DNA of 64,000 bases from Holophagaceae bacterium (GTDB lineage Bacteria > Acidobacteriota > Holophagae > Holophagales > Holophagaceae): assembly GCA_016720465.1 (NCBI GenBank), contig JADKKO010000004.1:1302001-1366000 (forward strand), read 5' to 3'. The position numbers and the translations under genes are program-made. How positions within the stretch are numbered: the first letter of the stretch is position 1; each line of letters begins with the position of its first letter. Under the pieces are notes generated by a model, which was given only the letters and a program-made list of their open reading frames with translations, did not search any database and had not been told where the DNA came from. Shown one piece after another: positions 9,694 to 19,340 of the stretch.

Positions 9694-11043
9694 TCACTCC
9701 AGTTTGGATGGGTACACCGGCAGGCTTTCATTCCCGTCGGCGTCCACGGCCGCGACCGCGAAGACCTCGTTGTCCGGCGGCACATCCTTCAGCACGAGCG
9801 AGTTGGCTTTGGGAAAGCGCTGGATGCGCTGCCAGGCGACGCCATCGGCGCGGCGCCGGAACAGGTGGATGGCGGTGGTGCGGGCCTCGTCCGGAAGCGT
9901 CCAGCGCAGCCTGGCATCGGGGCTCACCGCGCCGCCGAGGGTGAGGTTCACGGGGGCCTGGGGCGCGTGGGAGAGCTGCCAGAGGGCCGCGCCCAGCCCC
10001 TTCGCGAGCTTGGCGGTGTAGGCGGCGTCCAGGTGCGCCAGATCATCGCCGTAGCTGCGTCCCTCGATGGTCCTGACATCCTGGTGCTGGCGGTCGTAGT
10101 GCTCGTGCATCTCCCGCAGGCAGATGGCCGGGAAGCCCTCGGCGGCGAAGCTCATGTGGTCGCTGCCCCGCGCGATGCGGTCCCGCCGCAGCATGACGAG
10201 GAGATCCAGGTTCTCCACGTAGCGCTCGGCCGCCCGCTCCACGTAGCGCGCCCATTCCCGCGCCGCGCCGTCGTTCTCGGTGCCCAGGGACTGGCGCAGC
10301 CGCCGCTCCTCCGGCGATTCAGAAACGCTCACGCCTTCGGACCAGAGCCGCCCGTGGACGTTGTCCTTCACGCCGTCCTGGCCTTCGGTGTTGCCCGCCA
10401 CATCCACGCTCACCATCGCGAGCACGCGGATCCCCTCGGCCTTCAGGCGCCTGGCCAGATGAGTCGAGCCCACCAGCCCTTGCTCCTCGCCTGCCACCGC
10501 GATGAAATAGATGCCCACGGCGGGTCGTTCCGCCGCCATTGCGCGGGCCAGTTCCAGCGCGAGGGCCGTGCCGCTGCCGTCATCCACGGCGCCGGGCGCA
10601 TCGCTGGAAGCATCCAGCGCGCCGCTTGCCCGGGTGTCGTAGTGGCCGGTGAGCACGATGGCCTCCTTGGTCCGCGAGGCATCGGTTCCGGGAAGCACCG
10701 CGCCGACGTTGACGAGCTCCACGGCTTTGGGGATGCGGGGGCCGGGATCGGCCGTGAAGCGGTCCTCGAAGGGCTGGAGGCGCGAACCTGGGAGCTTGGC
10801 GAGGGCGCCGAATTCCGAGGCCAGGTAGCGCCGCGCCGCGCCGATGCCGCGGCTTTCCGAAGCGGTTTCCGACAGCGTATGGCGCGTCCCGAAGGACACG
10901 AGCCTGGCCACGGTGGCATGGATGCGGGCGGCATCCACGGAACGGAGCAGCGATTCCACCTTCGGGTTGCGGACTTCCTGGGCGGAACCAAGGACCGCGA
11001 AGGTGAGCGAGACAGCGCAGGAAACCATCTTGAAACCGCGCAT
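9694..11043 (-). CDS. Secreted M28 family zinc aminopeptidase
   Basis: A 449-residue exported peptidase of family M28. The order of metal ligands is visible: 'GHYDTR' (His), 'GAVDDGSG' (bridging Asp), 'AGEEQGL' (catalytic Glu and ligand Glu), 'SVDVAGN' (Asp), and a downstream His in the 'GSDHMSF' or 'EMHEHYD' segment. A signal peptide covers about the first 20 residues. The last 90 residues look like a fibronectin type III domain ('APVNLTLGGAVSPDARLRWT'). AAGGAGG lies just before the ATG. It would remove N-terminal residues from peptides in the periplasm or outside the cell, in keeping with the other exported peptidases in this window. Confidence 0.9.
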   Translation of the reverse strand: MRGFKMVSCAVSLTFAVLGSAQEVRNPKVESLLRSVDAARIHATVARLVSFGTRHTLSETASESRGIGAARRYLASEFGALAKLPGSRLQPFEDRFTADPGPRIPKAVELVNVGAVLPGTDASRTKEAIVLTGHYDTRASGALDASSDAPGAVDDGSGTALALELARAMAAERPAVGIYFIAVAGEEQGLVGSTHLARRLKAEGIRVLAMVSVDVAGNTEGQDGVKDNVHGRLWSEGVSVSESPEERRLRQSLGTENDGAAREWARYVERAAERYVENLDLLVMLRRDRIARGSDHMSFAAEGFPAICLREMHEHYDRQHQDVRTIEGRSYGDDLAHLDAAYTAKLAKGLGAALWQLSHAPQAPVNLTLGGAVSPDARLRWTLPDEARTTAIHLFRRRADGVAWQRIQRFPKANSLVLKDVPPDNEVFAVAAVDADGNESLPVYPSKLE

Positions 11044-11109
11044 GCATTCCTCCTTGAGGACGGGTTTTACCCAGCCGAATGTTAGACTGAGTGAAGTTCA
11101 GGAGTCTCC

Positions 11110-11856
11110 ATGTTTGATCTCAATGGCAAAGTGGCCTTGGTTACGGGTGCGTCCCAGGGAATCGGCGAAGCCATCGCGAAGCAACTGGCCAAGCAGGGCG
11201 CTCTGGTGGTCTGCGCCGCCCGCACCGAGGCGAAACTGCAAAGCGTGGCCGCCGCCATCCAGGCCGATGGCGGAAAGGCCGACCACGTGGTCATGGACCT
11301 CTCCAGCAGCGAGAGCGTGCGGGCCGCCGTGGCTGCGGTGGTGGAGCGCCACGGCGCCATCCACATCCTGGTCAACAACGCGGGGATCACCCGGGACAAG
11401 CTGCTGATCCAGATGAAGGAAGAAGACTTTTCCGCCGTCATCGACACCAATCTCAAAGGCGCCTGGACCGCCATCCAGGCGGCCACCAAACCCATGATGA
11501 AGCAGCGCTGGGGCCGCATCATCAACATCGCCTCCGTGGTGGGCCAGATGGGCAACGCGGGCCAGAGCAATTACGTGGCGGCCAAGGCCGGGCTCATCGG
11601 CCTGACCAAATCCGTGGCCCGGGAGCTGGCTTCGCGCAATGTCACCGCCAATGCGGTCGCGCCGGGCTATGTCGAGACCGAGATGACCGCCGGCCTCGCA
11701 CCCGACGTGAAGGCGGAATTCACCAAGAGCATCCCGCTGGGCCGCATGGGCACGCCCGCGGACATCGCCGCGGCGGTGGGGTTCCTCGCATCGGATGAAG
11801 CCGCCTATGTCACGGGCCAGGTGCTTGGCGTCAACGGCGGGATGCTGATGCCGTGA
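11110..11856 (+). CDS. fabG: 3-oxoacyl-ACP reductase
   Basis: A 248-residue short-chain dehydrogenase matching FabG. It has the NADPH-binding 'TGASQGIG', 'NNAGITRD', the catalytic Ser in 'NIASVVGQ', the Tyr-x3-Lys pair (Y155, K159) in 'NYVAAKAG', and the FabG end 'GQVLGVNGGMLMP'. It catalyses the first reduction of fatty acid elongation. AGGAG precedes the ATG. The stop TGA overlaps the start of the phosphatase gene (TGATG), an unusual partner. It is detached from plsX-fabD by the hydrolase/M28 block. Confidence 0.93.
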   Translation: MFDLNGKVALVTGASQGIGEAIAKQLAKQGALVVCAARTEAKLQSVAAAIQADGGKADHVVMDLSSSESVRAAVAAVVERHGAIHILVNNAGITRDKLLIQMKEEDFSAVIDTNLKGAWTAIQAATKPMMKQRWGRIINIASVVGQMGNAGQSNYVAAKAGLIGLTKSVARELASRNVTANAVAPGYVETEMTAGLAPDVKAEFTKSIPLGRMGTPADIAAAVGFLASDEAAYVTGQVLGVNGGMLMP

Positions 11857-13799
11857 TGGATTTCCTGGCCCGTTTGCGCCCGCGCTGGGCCTGGATCGTC
11901 CTGGCCTTCGGCCTGCCCTATGCGGCGCTGGCCTTCACGCCCGGCCTGCACGGCCCCCTGGCCCTGATGCTGCCCTCGGGCTGCGCTTTCTGGCTCGCGG
12001 CCGCGGTGCTGGGCTTCCTCGGCCTGCGCTGGTCGTGGCGGAAATGGATGTTCAAGGTGTCCCGGCGCCTCTGGCTCATCCTCATCCTGCTCTCGGTGCT
12101 GCCGGCGCTCACGCTCTCCCTGCTCTTCGTCAGCGTGGGCTGGGTGAGCATCGGAGGCCAGGTGAGCCGCACCCTGCAGGGCAACATCAAGGCGGCGGAA
12201 GCGGCCATCAAGACCGCCAGCCAGGAACCCGCGGACCAGATCGCCCGGCAGAACCTCCAATTGCTTGGAGACGTGTGGGTGGCGAGGGTCCAGACGCTTC
12301 CGGAAGGCGTGAAGCCGGATTTCGTGGGCCTGGTGTGGAACGACAATGCGCCCATCAAGGGGAAGGGGATTTTCCTCCGCGCGGTGAGCGCCGAGGGAGA
12401 CCACTACCGGCTGCTCAACATTTCGCTGGGCAGCCTGGCGGCCCGCAGCAAGGAACTCTGGGGCGGGCGCATGGCCTACCGGCTGGACCATACGCCGGAG
12501 ACCGCCGGGAAGAAGGAATTCATCACCTTCAAGGGCCGGGATGCGAACAACGCGCCCATGGAACAGAATCTGCAACCTTTCATTCCTGATGAAAAAATTA
12601 AACCCATGGAAGCGTGGTCCCAGGGGGACGCGCTGAAGGGCTCCTTCGCTTTCCATCCCTTCCGCCTTCCGGCGGTGGGGCTGAAGATCCTGGACTGGAG
12701 CACCGGCCACGAGGATCTGATGCTCACCGCCACGCCCGAGACCAGCCTGCGGGAATTGATCCGGGGCTACGGATTCACGGGCGAAGGCGGAAACCAATCC
12801 GTCGAGACCATCGCCATCATCGCGGGCCTGGCCATGCTGCTGATGGTCCTGGCGGGCATCCAGTTCATCGCGCTGTTCATGGGGCTCTACCTGGCCTGGC
12901 AGCTCGGCGGCAGCGTGGACGACCTGTTCGCGGGGGTCGGGCGGCTCTCGGCCGGCGATTTCAGCGCGCGCATCAGGCCCCGCACCAAGGACCAGGTGGG
13001 CAAGCTGGCAGCCGCCTTCAACCTCATGGCCGAGCGCCTCTTGACCTCCCAGAAAGAGCGCGACCAACGCCTCTCCATGGAAGAGGAACTGCGCGTGGCC
13101 CGGGAAGTGCAAATGCACCTGCTCCCGGATATTCCGATGCTGCCCGGCACCGCGGCCGTCCATGCCACGATCCTTCCCGCCAAGGACGTGGCCGGGGATT
13201 ATTACGATCTGTTCCGGCTTTCGGACGGGCGCCTGGCTTTCCTCATCGCCGACGTGAGCGGCAAAGGCACCTCCGCTGCATTTTATGCAGCCGAAACCAA
13301 GGGCGTCGTGGCGGCGCTGGACAAGGTGCTGCGCTGCCCCAAGGATGTCGCCATCCGGCTCAACGAGATCTGGTGCGAGAAGCACATCCATTCCAAGCGC
13401 ATGTTCATCACGCTCATCTACGGCGTATTCGATCCATTGACCGGAGCTTTCGAACTAGTGAGGGCAGGGCATCCCCCGGCCTTCCTCTGCCGGGCGGATG
13501 GCCGCGTGGAGCGCCTGGCTCCGCGGGGTCTCGGTGTGGGCCTGAGCCTGGAACGTTTCGAAGAAAACCTGGATGCCTGCTCGGGCACCCTTGGGAAAGG
13601 CGACAGCCTGATCTGCTACACCGACGGCCTCAGCGAGGCCGCCTCGCCCGCCCGCGAACTCTTCGGCGAAGACCGCCTGGAAGCCCTGCTGGCCGTGCCG
13701 GGGCATTGCTCCATCACCAGCATCCTGGGCGCCGTGTCCGAATTCACCGAAGGCCAGGCCCTGGACGACGACCTGACGCTGCTGGTGCTGCAGCGCTGA
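11856..13799 (+). CDS. Membrane-bound RsbU-type SpoIIE phosphatase with HAMP
   Basis: A 647-residue protein. Two or three hydrophobic segments lie within the first 100 residues, then a periplasmic sensor region to about residue 310, a further transmembrane helix ('IIAGLAMLLMVLAGIQFIALFM'-like), a HAMP domain and a C-terminal PP2C/SpoIIE phosphatase. The phosphatase shows the coiled 'EELRVAREVQMHLLP' linker, 'DVSGKGTSAAF', 'RAGHPPAF', 'YTDGLSEA' and 'DDDLTLLVLQ', so the metal-binding aspartates are intact. It would dephosphorylate an anti-sigma antagonist or similar serine-phosphoprotein in response to a periplasmic cue. Start ATG at 11856 overlaps the fabG stop. Confidence 0.88.
   Translation: MDFLARLRPRWAWIVLAFGLPYAALAFTPGLHGPLALMLPSGCAFWLAAAVLGFLGLRWSWRKWMFKVSRRLWLILILLSVLPALTLSLLFVSVGWVSIGGQVSRTLQGNIKAAEAAIKTASQEPADQIARQNLQLLGDVWVARVQTLPEGVKPDFVGLVWNDNAPIKGKGIFLRAVSAEGDHYRLLNISLGSLAARSKELWGGRMAYRLDHTPETAGKKEFITFKGRDANNAPMEQNLQPFIPDEKIKPMEAWSQGDALKGSFAFHPFRLPAVGLKILDWSTGHEDLMLTATPETSLRELIRGYGFTGEGGNQSVETIAIIAGLAMLLMVLAGIQFIALFMGLYLAWQLGGSVDDLFAGVGRLSAGDFSARIRPRTKDQVGKLAAAFNLMAERLLTSQKERDQRLSMEEELRVAREVQMHLLPDIPMLPGTAAVHATILPAKDVAGDYYDLFRLSDGRLAFLIADVSGKGTSAAFYAAETKGVVAALDKVLRCPKDVAIRLNEIWCEKHIHSKRMFITLIYGVFDPLTGAFELVRAGHPPAFLCRADGRVERLAPRGLGVGLSLERFEENLDACSGTLGKGDSLICYTDGLSEAASPARELFGEDRLEALLAVPGHCSITSILGAVSEFTEGQALDDDLTLLVLQR
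13277..13289 (+). repeat. Variant TGCAT-N3-ATGCA site inside the phosphatase gene
   Basis: TGCATTTTATGCA: the same 5-bp arms as the sites at 14341, 17388 and 19951, with spacer TTT instead of AAT. The codons used here are AT-rich for this gene. Confidence 0.3.
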
Positions 13800-15179
13800 T
13801 CACTCTTCAAAGCGCGCCGTGCGCTCTCCGTCGAGCCACTGGAGGCGTGCGATCCCGCCCGGGAGTGCAGTCGATGCGGACGTGATGGGCCGGCCCTGCT
13901 CATCTCGCACGAGGACAAAGCCCCTGGATAAGGGACCTGTCGGGTCCAATCCCGCTAGGCTCGCCTTCAGCAATTCCAGGCGTTGGCGCCGTCGCAGCAC
14001 CAGGTTCTCCATCGCGGGATTCAATCTCCGGAGGGACTCCAGCAGCCGCGGCCGGGTCGATGCTTCTGATGTGAGGCTCGAGGTATGGCGCAGGCGCTGG
14101 CGCAGCAGTCCAAGCCTGTGGGCGGTCTGATCCAGCCTTTGCCGGGGATGGGCGAGGTGCAGCCGCAGGTGCAGATCGGCCAGGCGGGCCGAAGCGCCGA
14201 GGCCGCTTCCCGCGAGCTGGAGGCGGTGGGAAAGCGCCGCGATCCTTGCGCCACCGCGATCCAGGGCCTGGGGCAGGGCGCGCATGCCGGGGCTGTCGCT
14301 GAGCAGGTTCAGCGTGCTTTCCAGGCCCCTCAGCCGCCACTGCATAATATGCATGAGCGCATCCACGCGCCGCCCGACCTCGCCCTTGAGCGCTGCAAGA
14401 TCCGGGGTCGCCACCAGCGCCGCGTGGCTGGGGGTGGCGGCGCGGAGATCCGCGGCGAGATCCACCAGGGTCGTATCGATTTCATGCCCCACCCCCGTGA
14501 CGATGGGGAGCCGGCATCCGGCCACCGCGCGCACGAGGTCCCGGTCATTGAAGCCCCAGAGATCTTCCAGGCTGCCCCCGCCCCGCACCAGCAGGATGGC
14601 CTCGCAGCCCCAGTGCTCGTCCTGGACCTCCTGCAGGGCCGCGAGGTTCTCCGGCACGCAGCGGTCCCCTTGGGCCGCCGCGGGGGCTAGAAGCAGATCC
14701 AGCCCCGGCGCCCGTTTCGCGCAGACTTCCAGCACATCCCGCAGGGCCGCGCCGCCCAGGGCCGCCACGATGCCGAGGCGCTTCGGGAAGCGGGGCAGGG
14801 GGCGCTTCGGCCCGTCAAACAGGCCTTCGGCCCGCAGCTCCGCTTCCAGCTGCCGCAGCCTGGCCTGGAGATCGCCGACACCGGCCTTTTCGCAGTGGGT
14901 GACCGCCAAGGTGAGCGATCCGCCGGCCACGTAGAGGTTCAGGGAACCCTTCAGCACCACCCGTTCGCCATCCCGCGGCGCATGGCCCAGCAGCCGCTGC
15001 GAGCCCGCCCACACCGCGCATTGCAGCGCCGCGCCCTCTTCCTTCAGGGTGAAGTACCAGTGCTTGCCCGAAGTCCGCAGGTTGGACACCTCGCCCACCA
15101 CGCAAACCGCGGAAAAAGGCGCCTCGATGCGCGCCTTGATCTGTTCCAACAGGCGTTTGACCGAAAGGGGGGCATCCAT
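13800..15179 (-). CDS. xseA: Exodeoxyribonuclease VII large subunit
   Basis: A 459-residue XseA. The N-terminal OB-fold shows 'VVGEVSNLRTSGKHWYFTLKEE', and the catalytic domain has 'LVRGGGSLEDLWGFND' and 'VTGVGHEIDTTLVDLAADLRAATPSHAA', which are the family signatures. A coiled-coil C-terminal region ends in 'PLSRGFVLVRDEQG'. It degrades single-stranded DNA with the small subunit XseB, which is not in this window. Its stop codon directly abuts the stop of the convergent phosphatase gene (TGATCA), leaving no room for a terminator between them. Confidence 0.95.
   Translation of the reverse strand: MDAPLSVKRLLEQIKARIEAPFSAVCVVGEVSNLRTSGKHWYFTLKEEGAALQCAVWAGSQRLLGHAPRDGERVVLKGSLNLYVAGGSLTLAVTHCEKAGVGDLQARLRQLEAELRAEGLFDGPKRPLPRFPKRLGIVAALGGAALRDVLEVCAKRAPGLDLLLAPAAAQGDRCVPENLAALQEVQDEHWGCEAILLVRGGGSLEDLWGFNDRDLVRAVAGCRLPIVTGVGHEIDTTLVDLAADLRAATPSHAALVATPDLAALKGEVGRRVDALMHIMQWRLRGLESTLNLLSDSPGMRALPQALDRGGARIAALSHRLQLAGSGLGASARLADLHLRLHLAHPRQRLDQTAHRLGLLRQRLRHTSSLTSEASTRPRLLESLRRLNPAMENLVLRRRQRLELLKASLAGLDPTGPLSRGFVLVRDEQGRPITSASTALPGGIARLQWLDGERTARFEE
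14341..14353 (+). repeat. TGCATAATATGCA motif, copy 1
   Basis: Exact 13-bp motif (arms TGCAT/ATGCA, spacer AAT) inside xseA. It is encoded as part of Met-His-Ile-Met on the minus strand. Confidence 0.5.
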
Positions 15180-15247
15180 TTCTGGATGATCCCACGGGTC
15201 GAACCCTCGTCATACTGGGCATCCATGAAAGTCCGTCTGGAGGTGTC

Positions 15248-18200
15248 ATGAACCGCAAACTTTGCACGCTCTCCCTGCTCGCCTTTTCCTTGGCCGCCTC
15301 GCCGCTGGCGGCGCAGACCAAGCTCCTGCGCTTCCCGGCCATCCACGGCGACAAGGTGGCTTTCACGTATGGAGGCGACCTCTGGTCCGCGCCGGCCACG
15401 GGCGGCACGGCCACCCGGCTCACGGCGCATCCGGGGCTGGAACTCTTCGCGCACTACAGTCCCGACGGCAGGTGGATCGCCTTCACGGGCCAGTACGACG
15501 GGGACGAGCAGGTCTATGTGATGCCCAGCGAAGGCGGCGTGCCGCGCCAGCTCACCTTCTATCCGGCCGCGGGCCCGCTGGCGCCGCGCCATGGCTATGA
15601 CCACCAGGTGATGGGCTGGACGCCCGACGGCAAGTCCGTGGTGTTCCGCTCCACCCAGGACGCGGATGGCGTCCGCAGCCGCGGCGCGCTCTACACCGTG
15701 GACATGGGCGGCGGGCCGTCGAAAATGCTGCCCATGCCCAGCAGCGGGGCCGGAGATTTCGCGCCGGACGGCAAGCGCCTGGTCTACTCGCCGCTCTTCC
15801 GGGACTTCCGCCACTGGAAGCGCTACCAGGGCGGCTGGGCCCAGGATCTCTTCGTCTTCGACCTGGCCACGAAGCAGCAGAAAAAGGTCGCCTATTCCAA
15901 GCGCACGGAGCGCGACCCCATGTGGATCGGCGACAAGGTCTATTTCGCCTCGGACCGCGATGGGACCTTGAATCTCTTCAGCGTGGACCCGGGCACGGAC
16001 CAGGTATCGCAGCTCACCTTCGAGAAGACCTGGGATGTGCGGTGGCCTGCCACGGACCACCAGGGCCGCATCGTCTACGAGCTGAACGGCGAACTCCATG
16101 TCATGGATCTGCGGACCCATTCCGATAGCGCCATCTCCATCCGCGTCCCCACCGACGGCGGGGCGTCCCGCCCCTCGCGCATTTCCGTGGACAAGAACAT
16201 CGAGTCCTTCGGCCTTTCTCCCAAAGGCGAGCGGGCCCTCTTCGTGGCCCGGGGCGATGTGCTCACGGCCCCCATCGAGAAGGGGCCCGTGCGCAACCTC
16301 ACCAACAGTTCCCGCGCCCACGACAAGTTCGCGGCCTGGTCCCCGGACGGCAAGAAGATCGCATTCGTCTCCGACATGAGTGGAGAAGAGCAGATCTATG
16401 TCTTGGACCAGGACGGCAGCTCCAAACCCGAAGCCCTGACCTCCTCGCTCCAGGCGGCCATCACCGGTCCCCCGCGCTGGAGTCCCGATGGCAAGCGCCT
16501 GGCCTTTTCCGACAAGGACGGCAAGGTCTACGTGCTCTCCGTGGCCGACAAGAAGCTCGCGCAGGTGGCGGACGACGAGTACGACGGCGTGGGGGACTAT
16601 GCCTGGTCCCCGGACAGCCAATTCCTGGCGTTCTCGCTGGGGAACGCCAACCGCTTCAATTCCATCCATGTCTGGAGCCTCGCCGAGGGCAAGCTCCACC
16701 GGGTGGGCGGCGACCTGTTCAACGCCACCGAGCCCGTATGGGATCCCGAAGGCAAATACCTCTACTTCTTGTCGGAGCGGGATTTCGCGCCCCAGATCTC
16801 CGATCTGGAATGGAATTTCGCCGGCAACCGGCGCACCGGTATCTTCGCCCTGGCCCTGCGGAAGGACGTGGCCGATCCCTTCCCGCCCGAGAGCGATGAG
16901 GTGGGCGCCGACAAGAAGGACGATAAAAAAGAGGACAAGAAGGACGAGAAGAAAGACGAGCCCAAGAAGCCCGTGGAACCCATGCGCATCGACTGGGAAG
17001 GGCTCGATCAGCGGGTGGCCCGGGTGCCCGTCCCGGCGGACAACCTGAACAGCCTGGAAGCGGTGAAGGGAAACCTGGTCTACACCAAGGCCGGTGCCTT
17101 CTTCTACGGCCGGGACAGCTACGCCAAGCCGAGCCTCTGGATCTTCGACCTGAAAAAGCGCAAGGAGAGCGAACTGGCGGCGGACATCCAGGGCTTCGCG
17201 CTGTCCCAGGACGGCCTGAAGGCTTTAGTCCGCCAGCAGTCCGGGTTCATCGAAGTTGACGTGAAGTCCGATGCCAAGGACAAGAAAACCGTGTCCACCA
17301 AGGAACTTTATGCGGACCGCGTGCCCCAGGCGGAGTGGGCCGAGGTCTACGACGAAGTCTGGCGGCGCTACCGTGATTTCTTTTATGTGCATAATATGCA
17401 CGGATATGACTGGAAGGCGCTCAAGGAGCAGTACCGCCCCTGGCTCCAGCACGTCACCCACCGCTCGGATCTCACCTACCTGCTCACGGAGCTGATCTCC
17501 GAACTCAGCATCGGCCACACCTATGTGGAAGGCGGCGATTTCCTGCTGCCGGAACGGGCGAAGGTCGGGCTGCCTGGGGCGCGCCTGGAATTCGACGAGG
17601 CCGCCGGACGCTACCGCATCGCCAAGATCTATGCCGGCCAGAACGCGGAGGCGAAATACCGGTCCCCGCTCACGGAAGTCGGTGTGGACGCGCGGGAAGG
17701 GGACTACCTGCTGGCCATCGACGGCGTGGAGTTGAAAGCCAACGAGGATCCCTACAAGCTCCTCCGCAACAAGACTTTTTCGGTGGCCCTCACCGTGAAC
17801 AGCAAGCCCGCCTTCGAAGGCGCGCGGAAGATCGCGTACAAGCCCGTGGAGAGCGAGGCCTCGTTGCGCTACCTGGAATTCGTGCAGGACGCCAAAGCCA
17901 AGGTGGAGCGCATGAGCGGCGGCAAGGTGGGCTACCTGCACATTCCCGACATGGGCGCGCCGGGCATCTACGAATTCATCAAGTGGTTCTATCCGCAGAT
18001 CCGGAAGGAAGGCCTGGTGGTGGATGTGCGCGCCAACGGGGGCGGGAACGTCTCGCAAATGATCATCGAGCGCCTGGGCCGCAAATTGCTGGGCACGCGC
18101 TTCGGCTACCGGTCGGACCATCCCGCGACCTACCCCAACGAGGTGTTCTTCGGCCATCAGGTGGCGCTCACCAGCGAGACCAGCGCCTCCGACGGCGACA

Positions 18201-18529
18201 TCTTCCCCTACCGCTTCCGCTTCGCGGGCATCGGCCCCCTCATCGGCAAGCGCACCTGGGGCGGCGTCGTGGGCATCTCGAACACAGGCCCCCTGGTCGA
18301 CGGGGGCACGGTGTTCGTGCCCCAGCAGGGCACCAACGCCCCCACCGGCGAATGGATCATCGAAGGCGAGGGCGTCAGTCCCGACATCGAGGTGGAGGAT
18401 GAGCCCGCCCTGGCCCTGCAGGGCCGCGATCCCCAACTGGAACGCGGGGTCCAGGAAGTCCTGAAGAAGATCAAGGAAGAGCCCAAGATCCTGCCCACGC
18501 GGCCCAAGGACCCGGTGAAGACGAAGTAG
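15248..18529 (+). CDS. Tricorn-like S41 family peptidase
   Basis: A 1093-residue exported protein of the tricorn protease type. It has a signal peptide, then TolB/WD-like propeller repeats over about 25-550 (many 'SPDG' and 'WSPD' blades), a Lys/Asp/Glu-rich linker at about 551-577, a second region, the core C1 domain, a PDZ-like segment and the S41 catalytic domain. The nucleophile is Ser981 in 'SASDGDIF', and 'KRTWGGVVGI' is the usual follow-on. It would degrade peptides in the periplasm. It has a paralogue at 43813 in the same window. It is divergent from xseA. Confidence 0.9.
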   Translation: MNRKLCTLSLLAFSLAASPLAAQTKLLRFPAIHGDKVAFTYGGDLWSAPATGGTATRLTAHPGLELFAHYSPDGRWIAFTGQYDGDEQVYVMPSEGGVPRQLTFYPAAGPLAPRHGYDHQVMGWTPDGKSVVFRSTQDADGVRSRGALYTVDMGGGPSKMLPMPSSGAGDFAPDGKRLVYSPLFRDFRHWKRYQGGWAQDLFVFDLATKQQKKVAYSKRTERDPMWIGDKVYFASDRDGTLNLFSVDPGTDQVSQLTFEKTWDVRWPATDHQGRIVYELNGELHVMDLRTHSDSAISIRVPTDGGASRPSRISVDKNIESFGLSPKGERALFVARGDVLTAPIEKGPVRNLTNSSRAHDKFAAWSPDGKKIAFVSDMSGEEQIYVLDQDGSSKPEALTSSLQAAITGPPRWSPDGKRLAFSDKDGKVYVLSVADKKLAQVADDEYDGVGDYAWSPDSQFLAFSLGNANRFNSIHVWSLAEGKLHRVGGDLFNATEPVWDPEGKYLYFLSERDFAPQISDLEWNFAGNRRTGIFALALRKDVADPFPPESDEVGADKKDDKKEDKKDEKKDEPKKPVEPMRIDWEGLDQRVARVPVPADNLNSLEAVKGNLVYTKAGAFFYGRDSYAKPSLWIFDLKKRKESELAADIQGFALSQDGLKALVRQQSGFIEVDVKSDAKDKKTVSTKELYADRVPQAEWAEVYDEVWRRYRDFFYVHNMHGYDWKALKEQYRPWLQHVTHRSDLTYLLTELISELSIGHTYVEGGDFLLPERAKVGLPGARLEFDEAAGRYRIAKIYAGQNAEAKYRSPLTEVGVDAREGDYLLAIDGVELKANEDPYKLLRNKTFSVALTVNSKPAFEGARKIAYKPVESEASLRYLEFVQDAKAKVERMSGGKVGYLHIPDMGAPGIYEFIKWFYPQIRKEGLVVDVRANGGGNVSQMIIERLGRKLLGTRFGYRSDHPATYPNEVFFGHQVALTSETSASDGDIFPYRFRFAGIGPLIGKRTWGGVVGISNTGPLVDGGTVFVPQQGTNAPTGEWIIEGEGVSPDIEVEDEPALALQGRDPQLERGVQEVLKKIKEEPKILPTRPKDPVKTK
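17388..17400 (+). repeat. TGCATAATATGCA motif, copy 2
   Basis: Exact 13-bp motif inside the tricorn-like gene, coding for part of Val-His-Asn-Met-His. The paralogue at 43813 uses GC-rich codons and different residues at the matching place ('YDVNMNGNDW'), so the motif is not forced by the protein family. Confidence 0.5.
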
Positions 18530-18594
18530 TCGAAAGGATGAGATGGCGGGGCCATGGGGCGCGGCGCGCTTCCCAGGCCCCGCCACCTAGGTGT

Positions 18595-18900
18595 CATACC
18601 AAGTTGCGTTCATTCATATTTGAAACAAATTCACCGCCAAGACAAGATTTTCCGGATTATCCCCCAACTTCAGCCGAGGAAGCGTGCCCGCGAAGGGCCG
18701 CGAAGTCGCTGCGCTCTGGCGAAGGGCCGCGAAAAGCGAATTCAACGCGGTATCGCTTCGCGAGGCGCGTAGCGCCTGTGGGCCGAAGGCCCGCAAATTC
18801 AGGCGGCCCGGCGACGGGCTCGCACCAAGGTGTGATCCGCGCCGGGCCGCCTGACGTCCATCCGCGAGGCTCGTCCATGATGAACCTCCTGGTCGCCTAA
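18595..18900. repeat. Palindromic intergenic element, sub-family B, copy 1
   Basis: Non-coding element. It begins with ATACCAAGTTGCGTTC and a CACCGCCAAGACAAG outer arm, followed by GC-rich small hairpins and a core hairpin. The core arms are TCAGGCGGCCCGGCG (18799-18813) and CGCCGGGCCGCCTGA (18840-18854), with a 26-base loop. It shares its left flank with the right flank, inverted, of the copy at 38080, but its core lies in the same orientation as that copy's core. The short open frames across it are not credible genes. Confidence 0.75.
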
Positions 18901-18957
18901 GCGCTGGTGTGGCAAAAGAGATCCTGATTACGAAGCAAGTTCAGCTACCTATTTTTC

Positions 18958-19340
18958 ACGATTAAAAACTCATCCACAGATTCCCAAGTGTCGTCGGCCC
19001 GGAAGGAGCAATCTTCCCCCTCCAGCTGTCAGGCGCAGTGCGCCTTCCTGCTTACTTCGTTCGCAGAGCTGGAGCCTCTCTGCTCCGCATGGGCCAACCG
19101 GTTTTCAGGGCGGCGGCGGCCTCGCGCCTTTGGTGCGGAAACGCCGCCGCCCTGAAAACCCGCACGACGAAGTCGCGCGGCCCCGGCCGGGCCGGGGCGG
19201 CCCATGCTCCCTACCAAGAGCGAACTTCTTTTCTCCACTTTTCGTGTCATTCAATCTGTGTAATCGGTGGAATCTGTGGATTCATGGCCCTTTTCACCTG
19301 GTTGGTGTCAAGCGATTTCAGGCTGAGATTTGTGGGTAAT
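18958..19340. repeat. Palindromic intergenic element, sub-family A, copy 1
   Basis: Non-coding element bounded by CCACAGATT-type units on the left (18970s) and AATCTGTGG-type units on the right (19250-19280). The core hairpin has perfect arms: GTTTTCAGGGCGGCGGCG (19101-19118) and its complement (19142-19159), extendable by one base pair. About 120 bases left of the core are roughly 92% identical to the copy at 51018, and the right flank matches the copy at 24385. Similarity to the 51018 copy continues past the right units to about 19345. Confidence 0.8.

Noticed and set aside
12887..13391. Long open frames opposite the RsbU, S46, tricorn and kinase genes (several over 300 codons)
   Set aside because: They are antisense shadows of strongly supported genes in GC-rich DNA. 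They have no domain signatures and are rich in Arg, Gly, His and Ala as expected from the complementary frame.
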